Shown piece by piece: positions 37,412 through 51,285 of a stretch of 64,000 nucleotides of DNA. Each line of letters begins with the position of its first letter. The first letter of the stretch is position 1. A program made the translations under genes and the position numbers. The notes under the pieces are model-generated. The model did not search any database. It saw nothing but the letters and a program-made list of their open reading frames with translations, and was not told the DNA's origin. The stretch comes from Acanthococcus lagerstroemiae (taxonomy: Eukaryota > Arthropoda > Insecta > Hemiptera > Eriococcidae): the NCBI GenBank assembly GCA_031841125.1, contig JAJSSI010000023.1, positions 60,001 to 124,000 on the forward strand, in the 5' to 3' direction.

Positions 37412-38480
37412 GTGGAGAAATTTTCAAAATTCGAAAAAACCAAAAATTGTGAATTAAAGACTGTTTTTGACTCAATTTTACACGCTGAGTTCGAATTTTG
37501 TGTTCAAATTTGGCGGCGACACTGCGTTCCCGAGATACGCTGGAAAATGTTGGGAAAATTGGTCAATTCGGGTGAGAAAATGACTATAGCTCAATTCTGA
37601 CGACGGATTCGAATTCGTCGCGAAAAATTGAGTACGTAGCACCAATGACGACGCCGAAGCTCTCCGAAAATTATTTTGCCCCAAAAACGACCTGATGTAT
37701 ATAGTATGGAGAAATTTTCAAAATTCGAAAAAACCAGAAGTTTTGAATTAAAGACTGTTTTCGAATCAATTTTACACGCTGAGTTCGAATTCGGTGTTCA
37801 AATTTGGCGGCGACACTGCGTTCCCGAGATACGCTGGAAACAGTTGGGAAAATTGGTCAATTCGGGTGAGAAAATGACTATAGCTCAATTCTGAAGACGG
37901 ATTCGAATTCGTCGCGAAAAATTGAGTACGTAGCACCAATGACGACGCCGAAGCTCTCCGAAAATTATTTTGCCCCAAAAACGACCTGATGTATAGTATG
38001 GAGAAATTTTCAAAATTCGAAAAAACCAAAAATTTTGAATTAAAGACTGTTTTCGACTCAATTTTACACGCTGAGTTCGAATTCGGTGTTCAAATTTGGC
38101 GGCGACACTGCGTTCCCGAGATAAGCTGGAAAATGTTGGGAAAATTGGTCAATTTGGGTGAGAAAATGACTATAGCTCCATTCTGACGACGGATTCGAAT
38201 TCGTCGCGAAAAAATTGAGTAAGTAGCACCAGTGACGACGCCGAAGCTCTCCGAAAATTTTTTTGCCCCAAAAAAGACATGATGTATAGTATGGAGAAAT
38301 TTTCAAAATTCGAAAAAACCAAAAATTTTGAATTAAAGATTGTTTTCGACTCAATTTTACACGCTGAGTTCGAATTCGGTGTTCAAATTTGGCGGCGACA
38401 CTGCGTTCTCGAGATACGCTGGAAAATGTTGGGAAAATTGGTCAATTCGGGTGAGAAAATGACTATAGCTCAATTCTGAC
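37412..38480 (-). repeat. Block d, parental arrangement with both monomers intact
   Basis: It contains a monomer with ACCAGAAGTTTTG, CGAATCAATTT and GGAAACAGTTGG (37705-37997). The next monomer has AAGCTGGAAAATG and GCTCCATTCTG (37998-38290). A related block at 46.4-47.2 kb has one fused monomer in place of these two. Confidence 0.8.
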
Positions 38481-41400
38481 GACGGATTCGAATTCGTCGC
38501 GAAAAATTGAGTAAGTAGCACCAACGACGACGCCGAAGCTCTCCGAAAATTATTTTGCCCCAAAAACGACCTGATGTATTATAGTATGGAGAAATTTTCA
38601 AAATTTGAAAAAACCAAAAATTTTGAATTAAAGACTGTTTTCGACTCAATTTTACACGCTGAGTTCGAATTCGGTGTTCAAATTTGGCGGCGACACTGCG
38701 TTCCCGAGATACGCTGGGAAATGTAGGGGAAATTGGTCAATTTGGGTGAGAAAATGACTATAGCTCCATTCTGACGACGGATTCGAATTCGTCGCGAAAA
38801 ATTGAGTAAGTAGCACCAGTGACGACGCCGAAGCTCTCCGAAAATTTTTTTGCCCCGAAAAAGACATGATAGTGTGAAGAAATTTTCAAAATTCGAAAAA
38901 ACCAAAAATTGTGAATTAAAGACTGTTTTTGACTTAATTTTACACGCTGAGTTCGAATTCGGTGTTCAAATTTGGCGGCGACACTGCGTTCTCGAGATAC
39001 GCTGGAAAATGTTGGGAAAATTGGTCAATTCGGGTGAGAAAATGACTATAGCTCAATTCTGACGACGGATTCGAATTCGTCGCGAAAAATTGAGTAAGTA
39101 GCACCAGGGACGACGCCGAAGCTCTCCGAAAATTTTTTTTCCCCAAAAAAGACATGATGTATATAGTATGGAGAAATTTTCAAAATTCGAAAAAACCAAA
39201 AATTTTGAATTAAAGACTGTTTTCGACTCAATTTTACACGCTGAGTTCGAATTCGGTGTTCAAATTTGGCGGCGACACTGCGTTCCCGAGATACGCTGGA
39301 AAATGTTGGGAAAATTGGTCAATTCGGGTGAGAAAATGACTATAGCTCAATTCTGACGACGGATTCGAATTCGTCGCGAAAAATTGAGTAAGTAGCACCA
39401 GTGGCGACGCCGAAGCTCTCCGAAAATTTTTTTGCCCCGAAAAAGACATGATGCATAGTATGGAGAAATTTTCAAAAATCGAAAAAACCAAAAATTTTGA
39501 ATTAAAGACTGTTTTCGACCCAATTTTACACGCTGAGTTCGAATTCGGTGTTCAAATTTGGCGGCGACACTGCGTCTCCGAGATACGCTGGAAAATGTTG
39601 GGAAAATTGGTCAATTCGGGTTTGAAAATGACTATAGCTCAATTCTGACGACGGATTCGAATTCGTCGCGAAAAATTGAGTAAGTAGCACCAGTGACGAC
39701 GCCGAAGCTCTCCAAAAATTATTTTGCCCCAAAAACGACCTGATGAATAGTATGGAGAAATTTCCAAATTTCGAAAAAACCAAAAATTTTGAATTAAAGA
39801 CTGTTTTCGACTCAATTGTACACGCTGAGTTCGAATTCGGTGTTCAAATTTGGCGGCGACTTTGCGTTCCCGAGATACGCTGGAAAATGTTGGGAAAATT
39901 GGTCAATTCGGGTGAGAAAATGACTATAGCTCAATTCTGAAGACGGATTCGAATTCGTCGCGAAAAATTGAGTAAGTAGCACCAGTGACGACGCCGAAGC
40001 TCTCCGAAAATTTTTTTGACCCAAAAAAGACATGATGTATAGTATGGAGAAATTTTCAAAATTCGAAAAAACCAAAAATTTTGAATTAAAGACTGTTTTC
40101 GACTCAATTTTACACGCTGAGTTCGAATTCGGTGTTCAAATTTGGCGGCGACACTGCGTTTCCGAGATACGCTGGAAAATGTTGGGAAAATTGGTCAATT
40201 TGGGTGAGAAAATGACTATAGCTCCATTCTGACGACGGATTCGAATTCGTCGCGAAAAATTGAGTAAGTAGCACCAGTGACGACGCCGAAGCTCTCCGAA
40301 AATTTTTTTGCCCCAAAAAAGACATGATGTATAGTATGGAGAAATTTTCAAAATTCGAAAAAACCAAAAATTTTGAATTAAAGACTGTTTTCGACTCAAT
40401 TTTACACGCTGAGTTCGAATTCGGTGTTCAAATTTGGTGGCGACACTGCGTTCCCGAGATAGGCTGGAAAATGATGGGAAAATTGGTCAGTTCGGGTGAG
40501 AAAATGACTATAGCTCAATTCTGACGACGGATTTGAATTCGTCGCGAAAAATTGTGTAAGTAGCACCAGTGACGACGCCGAAGCTCTCCGAAAATTTTTT
40601 TGCCCCAAAAAAGACATGATGTATAGTATGGAGAAATTTTCAAAATTCGAAAAAACCAAAAATTTTGAATTAAAGATTGTTTTCGACTCAATTTTACACG
40701 CTGAGTTCGAATTCGGTGTTCAAATTTGGTGGCGACACTGCGTTCCCGAGATAGGCTGGAAAATGATGGGAAAATTGGTCAGTTCGGGTGAGAAAATGAC
40801 TATAGCTCAATTCTGACGACGGATTTGAATTCGTCGCGAAAAATTGTGTAAGTAGCACCAGTGACGACGCCGAAGCTCTCCGAAAATTTTTTTGCCCCAA
40901 AAAAGACATGATGTATAGTATGGAGAAATTTTCAAAATTCGAAAAAACCAAAAATTTTGAATTAAAGATTGTTTTCGACTCAATTTTACACGCTGAGTTC
41001 GAATTCGGTGTTCAAATTTGGCGGCGACACTGCGTTCTCGAGATACGCTGGAAAATGTTGGGAAAATTGGTCAATTCGGGTGAGAAAATGACTATAGCTC
41101 AATTCTGACGACGGATTCGAATTCGTCGCGAAAAATTGAGTAAGTAGCACCAGGGACGACGCCGAAGCTCTCCGAAAATTTTTTTTCCCCAAAAACGACA
41201 TGATGTATATAGTATGGAGAAATTTTCAAAATTCGAAAAAACCAAAAATTTTGAATTAAAGACTGTTTTCGACTCAATTTTACACGCTGAGTTCGAATTC
41301 GGTGTTCAAATTTGGCGGCGACACTGCGTTCCCGAGATACGCTGGAAAATGTTGGGAAAATTGGTCAATTCGGGTGAGAAAATGACTATAGCTCAATTCT

Positions 41401-44400
41401 GACGACGGATTCGAATTCGTCGCGAAAAATTGAGTACGTAGCACCAATGACGACGCCGAAGCTCTCCGAAAATTATTTTGCCCTAAAAACGACCTGATGT
41501 ATAGTATGGAGAAATTTTCAAAATTCGAAAAAACCAAAAATTTTGAATTAAAGACTGTTTTCGACTCAATTTTACACGCTGAGTTCGAATTCGGTGTTCA
41601 AATTTGGCGGCGACACTGCGTTCTCGAGATACGCTGGAAAATGTTGGGAAAATTGGTCAATTCGGGTGAGAAAATGACTATAGCTCAATTCTGACGACGG
41701 ATTCGAATTCGTCGCGAAAAATTGAGTAAGTAGCACCAGGGACGACGCCGAAGCTCTCCGAAAATTTTTTTTCCCCAAAAACGACATGATGTATATAGTA
41801 TGGAGAAATTTTCAAAATTCGAAAAAACCAAAAATTTTGAATTAAAGACTGTTTTCGACTCAATTTTACACGCTGAGTTCGAATTCGGTGTTCAAATTTG
41901 GCGGCGACACTGCGTTCCCGAGATACGCTGGAAAATGTTGGGAAAATTGGTCAATTTGGGTGAGAAAATGACTATAGCTCAATTCTGACGACGGATTCGA
42001 TTTCGTCGCGAAAAATTGAGTAAGTAGCACCAGTGACGACGCCGAAGCTCTCCAAAAATTTTTTTGCCCCAAAAAAGACATGATAGTATGGAGAAATTTT
42101 CAAAATTCGAAAAAACCAAAAATTTTGAATTAAAGATTGTTTTCGACTCAATTTTACACGCTGAGTTCGAATTCGGTGTTCAAATTTGGCGGCGACACTG
42201 CGTTCCCGAGATACGCTGGAAAATGTTGGGAAAATTGGTCAATTTGGGTGAGAAAATGACTATAGCTCAATTCTGACGACGGATTCGAATTCGTCGCGAA
42301 AAATTGAGTAAGTAGCACCAGTGACGACGCCGAAGCTCTCCGAAAATTTTTTTTCCCCAAAAACGACATGATGTATATAGTATGGAGAAATTTTCAAAAT
42401 TCGAAAAAACCAAAAATTTTGAATTAAAGACTGTTTCCGACTCAATTTTACACGCTGAGTTCGAATTCGGTGTTCAAATTTGGCGGCGACACTGCGTTCC
42501 CGAGATACGCTGGAAAATGTTGGGAAAATTGGTCAATTTGGGTGAGAAAATGACTATAGCTCAATTCTGACGACGGATTCGAATTCGTCGCGAAAAATTG
42601 AGTAAGTAGCACCAGTGACGACGCCGAAGCTCTCCAAAATTTTTTTGCCCCAAAAAAGACATGATAGTATGGAGAAATTTTCAAAATTCGAAAAAACCAA
42701 AAATTTTGAATTAAAGACTGTTTTCGACTCAATTTTACACGCTGAGTTCGAATTCGGTGTTCAAATTTGGCGGCGACACTGCGTTCCCGAGATACGCTGG
42801 AAAATGTTGGGAAAATTGGTCAATTTGGGTGAGAAAATGACTATAGCTCAATTCTGACGACGGATTCGAATTCGTCGCGAAAAATTGAGTAAGTAGCACC
42901 AGTGACGACGCCGAAGCTCTCCGAAAATTATTTTGCCCCAAAAACGACCTGATGTATAATAGTATGGAGAAATTTTCAAAATTCGAAAAAACCAAAAATT
43001 TTGAATTAAAGACTGTTTCCGACTCAATTTTACACGCTGAGTTCGAATTCGGTGTTCAAATTTGGCGGCGACACTGCGTTCCCGAGATACGCTGGAAAAT
43101 GTTGGGAAAATTGGTCAATTTGGGTGAGAAAATGACTATAGCTCAATTCTGACGACGGATTCGAATTCGTCGCGAAAAATTGAGTAAGTAGCACCAGTGA
43201 CGACGCCGAAGCTCTCCGAAAATTTTTTTGCCCCAAAAAAGACATGATAGTGTGGAGAAATTTTCAAAATTCGAAAAAACCAAAAATTTTGAATTAAAGA
43301 CTGTTTTCGACTCAATTTTACACGCTGAGTTCGAATTCGGTGTTCAAATTTGGCGGCGACACTGCGTTCCCGAGATACGCTGGAAAATGTTGGGAAAATT
43401 GGTCAATTCGGGTGAGAAAATGACTATAGCTCAATTCTGACGACGGATTCGAATTCGTCGCGAAAAATTGAGTAAGTAGCACCAGTGACGACGCCGAAGC
43501 TCTCCGAAAATTTTTTTGCCCCAAAAAAGACATGATAGTATGGAGAAATTTTCAAAATTCGAAAAAACCAAAAATTTTGAATTAAAGATTTTTTTCGACT
43601 CAATTTTACACGCTGAGTTCGAATTCGGTGTTCAAATTTGGCGGCGACACTGCGTTCCCGAGATACGCTGGAAAATGTTGGGAAAATTGGTCAGTTCAGG
43701 TGAGAAAATGACTATAGCTCAATTCTGACGACGGATTCGAATTCGTCGCGAAAAATTGAGTAAGTAGCACCAGTGACGACGCCGAAGCTCTCCGAAAATT
43801 TTTTTGCCCCAAAAAAGACATGATAGTGTGGAGAAATTTTCAAAATTCGAAAAAACCAAAAATTTTGAATTAAAGACTGTTTTCGACTCAATTTTACACG
43901 CTGAGTTCGAATTCGGTGTTCAAATTTGGCGGCGACACTGCGTTCCCGAGATACGCTGGAAAATGTTGGGAAAATTGGTCAATTCGGGTGAGAAAATGAC
44001 TATAGCTCAATTCTGACGACGGATTCGAATTCGTCGCGAAAAATTGAGTAAGTAGCACCAGTGACGACGCCGAAGCTCTCCGAAAATTATTTTGCCCAAA
44101 AAACGACCTGATGTATAGTATGGAGAAATTTCAAAATTCGAAAAAACCAAAAATTTTGAATTAAAGACTGTTTTCGACTCAATTTTACACGCTGAGTTCG
44201 AATTCGGTGTTCAAATTTGGCGGCGACACTGCGTTCCCGAGATACGCTGGAAAATGTTGGGAAAATTGGTCAATTCGGGTGAGAAAATGACTATAGCTCA
44301 ATTCTGACGACGGATTCGAATTCGTCGCGAAAAATTGAGTAAGTAGCACCAATGACGACGCCGAAGCTCTCCGAAAATTTTTTTGCCCCAAAAACGACCT

Positions 44401-46730
44401 GATGTATAGTATGGAGAAATTTTCAAAATTCGAAAAAACCAAAAATTTTGAATTAAAGACTGTTTTCGACTCAATTTTACACGCTGAGTTCGAATTCGGT
44501 GTTCAAATTTGGCGGCGACACTGCGTTTCCGAGATACGCTGGAAAATGTTGGGAAAATTGGTCAATTTGGGTGAGAAAATGACTATAGCTCAATTCTGAC
44601 GACGGATTCGAATTCGTCGCGAAAAATTGAGTAAGTAGCACCAGTGACGACGCCGAAGCTCTCCGAAAATTTTTTTGCCCCAAAAAAGACATGATGTATA
44701 GTATGGAGAAATTTTCAAAATTCGAAAAAACCAAAAATTTTGAATTAAAGACTGTTTTCGACTCAATTTTACACGCTGAGTTCGAATTCGGTGTTCAAAT
44801 TTGGCGGCGACACTGCGTTCCCGAGATACGCTGGAAAATGTTGGGAAAATTGGTCAATTTGGGTGAGAAAATGACTATAGCTCAATTCTGACGACGGATT
44901 CGATATCGTCGCGAAAAATTGAGTAAGTAGCACCAGTGACGACGCCGAAGCTCTCCAAAAATTTTTTTGCCCCAAAAAAGACATGATAGTATGGAGAAAT
45001 TTTCAAAATTCGAAAAAACCAAAAATTTTGAATTAAAGATTGTTTTCGACTCAATTTTACACGCTGAGTTCGAATTCGGTGTTCAAATTTGGCGGCGACA
45101 CTGCGTTCCCGAGATACGCTGGAAAATGTTGGGAAAATTGGTCAATTTGGGTGAGAAAATGACTATAGCTCAATTCTGACGACGGATTCGAATTCGTCGC
45201 GAAAAATTGAGTAAGTAGCACCAGTGACGACGCCGAAGCTCTCCGAAAATTATTTTGCCCCAAAAACGACCTGATGTATAATAGTATGGAGAAATTTTCA
45301 AAATTCGAAAAAACCAAAAATTTTGAATTAAAGACTGTTTCCGACTCAATTTTACACGCTGAGTTCGAATTCGGTGTTCAAATTTGGCGGCGACACTGCG
45401 TTCCCGAGATACGCTGGAAAATGTTGGGAAAATTGGTCAATTTGGGTGAGAAAATGACTATAGCTCAATTCTGACGACGGATTCGAATTCGTCGCGAAAA
45501 ATTGAGTAAGTAGCACCAGTGACGACGCCGAAGCTCTCCAAAATTTTTTTGCCCCAAAAAAGACATGATAGTATGGAGAAATTTTCAAAATTCGAAAAAA
45601 CCAAAAATTTTGAATTAAAGATTGTTTTCGACTCAATTTTACACGCTGAGTTCGAATTCGGTGTTCAAATTTGGCGGCGACACTGCGTTTCCGAGATACG
45701 CTGGAAAATGTTGGGAAAATTGGTCAATTTGGGTGAGAAAATGACTATAGCTCAATTCTGACGACGGATTCGAATTCGTCGCGAAAAATTGAGTAAGTAG
45801 CACCAGTGACGACGCCGAAGCTCTCCGAAAATTTTTTTGCCCCAAAAAAGACATGATAGTGTGGAGAAATTTTCAAAATTCGAAAAAACCAAAAATTTTG
45901 AATTAAAGATTTTTTTCGACTCAATTTTACACGCTGAGTTCGAATTTGGTGTTCAAATTTGGCGGCGACACTGCGTTCCCGAGATACGCTGGAAAATGTT
46001 GGGAAAATTGGTCAATTCAGGTGAGAAAATGACTATAGCTCAATTCTGACGACGGATTCGAATTCGTCGCGAAAAATTGAGTAAGTAGCACCAGTGACGA
46101 CGCCGAAGCTCTCCGAAAATTTTTTTGCCCAAAAAGACATGATGTATAGTATGGAGAAATTTTCAAAAATCGAAAAAACCAAAAATTTTGAATTAAAGAC
46201 TGTTTTCGACTCAATTTTACACGCTGAGTTCGAATTCGGTGTTCAAATTTGGCGGCGACACTGCGTTCCCGAGATACGCTGGAAATGTTGGGAAAATTGG
46301 TCAATTTGGGTGAGAAAATGACTATAGCTCAATTCTGACGACGGATTCGAATTCGTCGCGAAAAATTGAGTAAGTAGCACCAGTGACGACGCCGAAGCTC
46401 TCCGAAAATTTTTTTTCCCCAAAAAAGACATGATAGTGTGGAGAAATTTTCAAAATTCGAAAAAACCAAAAATTGTGAATTAAAGACTGTTTTTGACTCA
46501 ATTTTACACGCTGAGTTCGAATTTGGTGTTCAAATTTGGCGGCGACACTGCGTTCCCGAGATACGCTGGAAAATGTTGGGAAAATTGGTCAATTCGGGTG
46601 AGAAAATGACTATAGCTCAATTCTGACGACGGATTCGAATTCGTCGCGAAAAATTGAGTACGTAGCACCAATGACGACGCCGAAGCTCTCCGAAAATTAT
46701 TTTGCCCCAAAAACGACCTATGTATATAGT

Positions 46731-47022
46731 ATGGAGAAATTTTCAAAATTCGAAAAAACCAGAAGTTTTGAATTAAAGACTGTTTTCGAATCAATTTTAC
46801 ACGCTGAGTTCGAATTCGGTGTTCAAATTTGGCGGCGACACTGCGTTCCCGAGATACGCTGGAAACAGTTGGGAAAATTGGTCAATTTGGGTGAGAAAAT
46901 GACTATAGCTCCATTCTGACGACGGATTCGAATTCGTCGCGAAAAATTGAGTAAGTAGCACCAGTGACGACGCCGAAGCTCTCCGAAAATTTTTTTGCCC
47001 CAAAAAAGACATGATGTATAGT
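46731..47022 (-). repeat. Chimeric monomer from unequal crossover
   Basis: The first part is the 37705-37997 type (ACCAGAAGTTTTG, CGAATCAATTT, GGAAACAGTTGG). From CAATTTGGGTGAG on it is the next type (GCTCCATTCTG). The switch lies within the shared GTTGGGAAAATTGGTCAATT. Flanking monomers continue as in 37.4-38.5 kb, but the offset falls from 9026 to 8732 bp, a loss of one unit. This is what an unequal exchange in register would leave. Confidence 0.82.
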
Positions 47023-49639
47023 ATGGAGAAATTTTCAAAATTCGAAAAAACCAAAAATTTTGAATTAAAGATTGTTTTCGACTCAATTTTACACGCTGAG
47101 TTCGAATTCGGTGTTCAAATTTGGCGGCGACACTGCGTTCTCGAGATACGCTGGAAAATGTTGGGAAAATTGGTCAATTCGGGTGAGAAAATGACTATAG
47201 CTCAATTCTGACGACGGATTCGAATTCGTCGCGAAAAATTGAGTAAGTAGCACCAGGGACGACGCCGAAGCTCTCCGAAAATTTTTTTGCCCCAAAAAAG
47301 ACATGATAGTGTGGAGAAATTTTCAAAATTCGAAAAAACCAAAAATTGTGAATTAAAGACTGTTTTCGACCCAATTTTACACGCTGAGTTCGAATTCGGT
47401 GTTCAAATCTGGCGGCGACACTGCGTTCCCGAGATACGCTGGAAAATGTTGGGAAAATTGGTCAATTCGGGTTTGAAAATGACTATAGCTCAATTCTGAC
47501 GACGGATTCGAATTCGTCGCGAAAAATTGAGTAAGTAGCACCAGTGACGACGCCGAAGCTCTCCGAAAATTATTTTGCCCCAAAAACGACCTGATGTATA
47601 GTATGGAGAAATTTCCAAATTTCGAAAAAACCAAAAATTTTGAATTAAAGACTGTTTTCGACTCAATTGTACACGCTGAGTTCGAATTCGGTGTTCAAAT
47701 TTGGCGGCGACACTGCGTTCCCGAGATACGCTGGAAAATGTTGGGAAAATTGGTCAATTCGGGTGAGAAAATGACTATAGCTCAATTCTGACGACGGATT
47801 CGAATTCGTCGCGAAAAATTGAGTACGTAGCACCAATGACGACGCCGAAGCTCTCCGAAAATTATTTTGCCCCAAAAACGACCTGATGTATAGTATGGAG
47901 AAATTTTCAAAATTCGAAAAAACCAAAAATTTTGAATTAAAGACTGTTTTCGACTCAATTTTACACGCTGAGTTCGAATTCGGTGTTCAAATTTGGCGGC
48001 GACACTGCGTTTCCGAGATACGCTGGAAAATGTTGGGAAAATTGGTCAATTTGGGTGAGAAAATGACTATAGCTCCATTCTGACGACGGATTCGAATTCG
48101 TCGCGAAAAATTGAGTAAGTAGCACCAGTGACGACGCCGAAGCTCTCCGAAAATTTTTTTGCCCCAAAAAAGACATGATGTATAGTATGGAGAAATTTTC
48201 AAAATTCGAAAAAACCAAAAATTTTGAATTAAAGACTGTTTTCGACTCAATTTTACACGCTGAGTTCGAATTCGGTGTTCAAATTTGGCGGCGACACTGC
48301 GTTCCCGAGATACGCTGGAAAATGTTGGGAAAATTGGTCAATTCGGGTGAGAAAATGACTATAGCTCAATTCTGACGACGGATTCGAATTCGTCGCGAAA
48401 AATTGAGTAAGTAGCACCAGTGACGACGCCGAAGCTCTCCGAAAATTATTTTGCCCCAAAAACGACCTGATGTATAGTATGGAGAAATTTCCAAATTTCG
48501 AAAAAACCAAAAAATTTTGAATTAAAGATTTTTTTCGACTCAATTATACACGCTGAGTTCGAATTTGGTGTTCAAATTTGGCGGCGACACTGCGTTCCCG
48601 AGATACGCTGGAAAATGTTGGGAAAATTGGTCAGTTCAGGTGAGAAAATGACTATAGCTCAATTCTGACGACGGATTCGAATTCGTCGCGAAAAATTGAG
48701 TAAGTAGCACCAGTGACGACGCCGAAGCTCTCCGAAAGTTTTTTTGCCCCAAAAAAGACATGATAGTGTGGAGAAATTTTCAAAATTCGAAAAAACCAAA
48801 AATTGTGAATTAAAGACTGTTTTCGACTCAATTTTACACGCTGAGTTCGAATTCGGTGTTCAAATTTGGCGGCGACACTGCGTTCCCGAGATACGCTGGA
48901 AAACGTTGGGAAAATTGGTCAATTTGGGTGAGAAAATGACTATACCTCAATTCTGACGACGGATTCGAATGCGTCGCGAAAAATTGAGTAAGTAGCACCA
49001 GTGACGACGCCGAAGCTCTCCGAAAATTTTTTTGTCCCGAAAAAGACATGATGTATAGTATGGAGAAATTTTCAAAAATCGAAAAAACCAAAAATTTTGA
49101 ATTAAAGACTGTTTTCGACTCAATTTTACACGCTGAGTTCGAATTCGGTGTTCAAATTTGGCGGCGACACTGCGTTCCCGAGATACGCTGGGAAATGTAG
49201 GGAAAATTGGTCAATTTGGGTGAGAAAATGACTATAGCTCAATTCTGACGACGGATTCGAATTCGTCGCGAAAAATTGAGTAAGTAGCACCAGTGACGAC
49301 GCCGAAGCTCTCCGAAAGTTTTTTTGCCCCAAAAAAGACATGATAGTGTGGAGAAATTTTCAAAATTCGAAAAAACCAAAAATTGTGAATTAAAGACTGT
49401 TTTCGACCCAATTTTACACGCTGAGTTCGAATTCGGTGTTCAAATTTGGCGGCGACACTGCGTTCCCGAGATACGCTGGAAAATGTTGGGAAAATTGGTC
49501 AATTCGGGTTTGAAAATGACTATAGCTCAATTCTGACGACGGATTCGAATTCGTCGCGAAAAATTGAGTAAGTAGCACCAGTGACGACGCCGAAGCTCTC
49601 CGAAAATTATTTTGCCCCAAAAACGACCTGATGTATAGT

Positions 49640-49641
49640 AT
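49640..49641. other. Half of a putative AT target-site duplication (partner of 25098)
   Basis: Read on the satellite strand, array 2 here begins ATACTATACATCAGGTCG. Sharing AT with the CTCCAT at 25099 rebuilds a continuous monomer of a type also seen at ~32760, ~47610 and ~48480. Confidence 0.7.
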
Positions 49642-49660
49642 CCCCATTAACCAGATTGAC
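49642..49660 (+). repeat. Right terminal inverted repeat, copy 2
   Basis: CCCCATTAACCAGATTGAC, the right end of the inverted copy. Confidence 0.92.
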
Positions 49661-50042
49661 ACGATTTTGACATCAAAAATGCGCATTATTGATGTCACAT
49701 TGACGCGTGAAATTGACATCTGTATTGACGCAATATTGACGTCTGCTAGACATCCAAAAACGTCCGCCCTTTTGACAGGTTTTTTGATGCATTTTTGATG
49801 CATTTTTGACATCAATATTGGGTCATTAAAATATTTGATGTATTTTTGATACTAAATTGATATCAATATTCATGTGATAGTTGACGGACATTTGACGTCA
49901 AAAATTGGTCAATTCTAATTTTGACATATTTTTGACACTATATTGATGTCAATATAGAGGAAATTTTTTGACATCCACTAAGCAACGTCAAAAAAATGTG
50001 TAGTAAAACCTTTCAATTCTGATCTCTTTTTGACGTGATGTA
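49642..50042 (-). repeat. Right subterminal repeat zone, copy 2
   Basis: Mirror of 30029-30428, with the same TTGAYRTCAA-type words. Confidence 0.8.
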
Positions 50043-50556
50043 CATAATATCTACAGATTTGTTAACAATGTTTATTGAAAATAAAGCTTTTTAAAAATAA
50101 GTAACTGGGGTAAAAAAATCCCCCCGCCAAAAAAAATGCACAAAATACATTATTGTAGGTAAATTAATACATGTATTAAATGAAAATAGTTACAGTAATT
50201 GGGATACTCAAAACTTAATAATATGAGATTCAACTTACTCACAAGTGCGAACATGTATGTATGTAAAGAAGAAAACAAAAACGAATACACTAGCGGGCTT
50301 GAATGGCGAAAAAAGAAGAGAATATTAAAATAATGAGTCCATTAATAAGATAAGAATGAAAAAAATAGAGTCTCTGAATGGCAGATAAAGAGAGGGTAGG
50401 TAATAAAATGTTAAAAATAATTATCCCCACTAAATTACGTTAAGCGATGCTATTAATAATACGAATATTATGGTCAAATAGGAACTGGAACAACATATTA
50501 TTAATACTTAGAAGCGATGAATTTTTGATTGGAAGTAACAGCCTATATGTAGCGCT
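50043..50556. other. AT-rich 3' interior of copy 2
   Basis: Mirror of 29515-30028. No gene seen. The AATAAA counterpart is at 50071-50076 on the - strand. Confidence 0.6.
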
Positions 50557-50700
50557 TTAGTTACCCATCACATCATCAGTAGTCTTATCAAAAGTCAATA
50601 GAGCGGACTGAAGCTCTTTATCACAATGGCTGTAATCATTGTGGTGCGTACACTGAGAAAAATCAATTGCTATCCCATTCTCAGTGTTAGTATTATTCAT
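50557..50700 (-). CDS. Short open frame, possible terminal exon, copy 2
   Basis: Mirror of 29371-29514, 47 codons plus stop. Same reservations as for copy 1. Confidence 0.25.
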   Translation of the reverse strand: MNNTNTENGIAIDFSQCTHHNDYSHCDKELQSALLTFDKTTDDVMGN

Positions 50701-50779
50701 GTTAGAAGTGATGAGGTTATATCTGGTGCATCAATGATACCTAAACAAAGTTCACAATTGAAATAATTATAATTAAGAA

Positions 50780-51027
50780 CAGTGGCGAATCTAGGAATTT
50801 TCCAAGAAGGGTGTTTTGGAAATTAAACTTTTTCCACCTCCGCCCCCTAAGAAACCAAGATGGATGTCATTTTAAATAGTTTCTGAAGACAGGTTTCATA
50901 ATGTGATTAAATCGCTTCAAAATGAACATTATAGACAGGGGTGCTGCAGATACCCAAAAACAGGAGAAAAACTCAATCGCAATGTCCCCCCCCCCCATTT
51001 TTCAGCCCAAGGATAGATCTGCCACTG
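50780..51027. mobile_element. Nested 248 bp hAT-like MITE, copy 2
   Basis: Mirror of 29044-29291: ends CAGTGGCGAATCTA and TAGATCTGCCACTG, flanked by ATTAAGAA and ATTAACAA. Confidence 0.75.
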
Positions 51028-51285
51028 ATTAACAAACTTATAAGAATGGGGATGGTGTAAGAATCTAATTATTGCAGGTTATGTCAAACAAAATTGAAAT
51101 TTGAAAATAGTTGACTTTATAATTTATCTTTGTTTCCCAGTACAATGACTTTTTGTGATTTACCACACTTTCAATTTCTTAATCAATTTTTTACTTGATT
51201 GACGTATGTTTGAAATCATCGACAGTAATGTACTCATTTCACCAATCTTAAACACCCTGTAAATTACAATTAGAAGAATTTGTAC

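Larger units (their letters stand above)
30429..49641 (-). repeat. Satellite array 2, same monomer, inverted (- orientation)
   Basis: About 66 monomers of the array 1 satellite, all on the - strand, with no strand change at the midpoint (~40035). It lies exactly between the two inverted element copies. It shares subfamily variants with arrays 1 and 3, such as the CAGAATGGAGC type and the CTCGAGAACG type. Both ends stop inside the AT linker of a monomer. Inverting the block joins each end in register with the array across the opposite element. Confidence 0.97.

Noticed and set aside
49414..49815. 133-codon frame on the - strand
   Set aside because: It runs from the transposon's subterminal repeats into the satellite across the element boundary, so it is a fusion frame of two repeats and not a gene. 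The same applies to 30272-30499 and 24911-25237.
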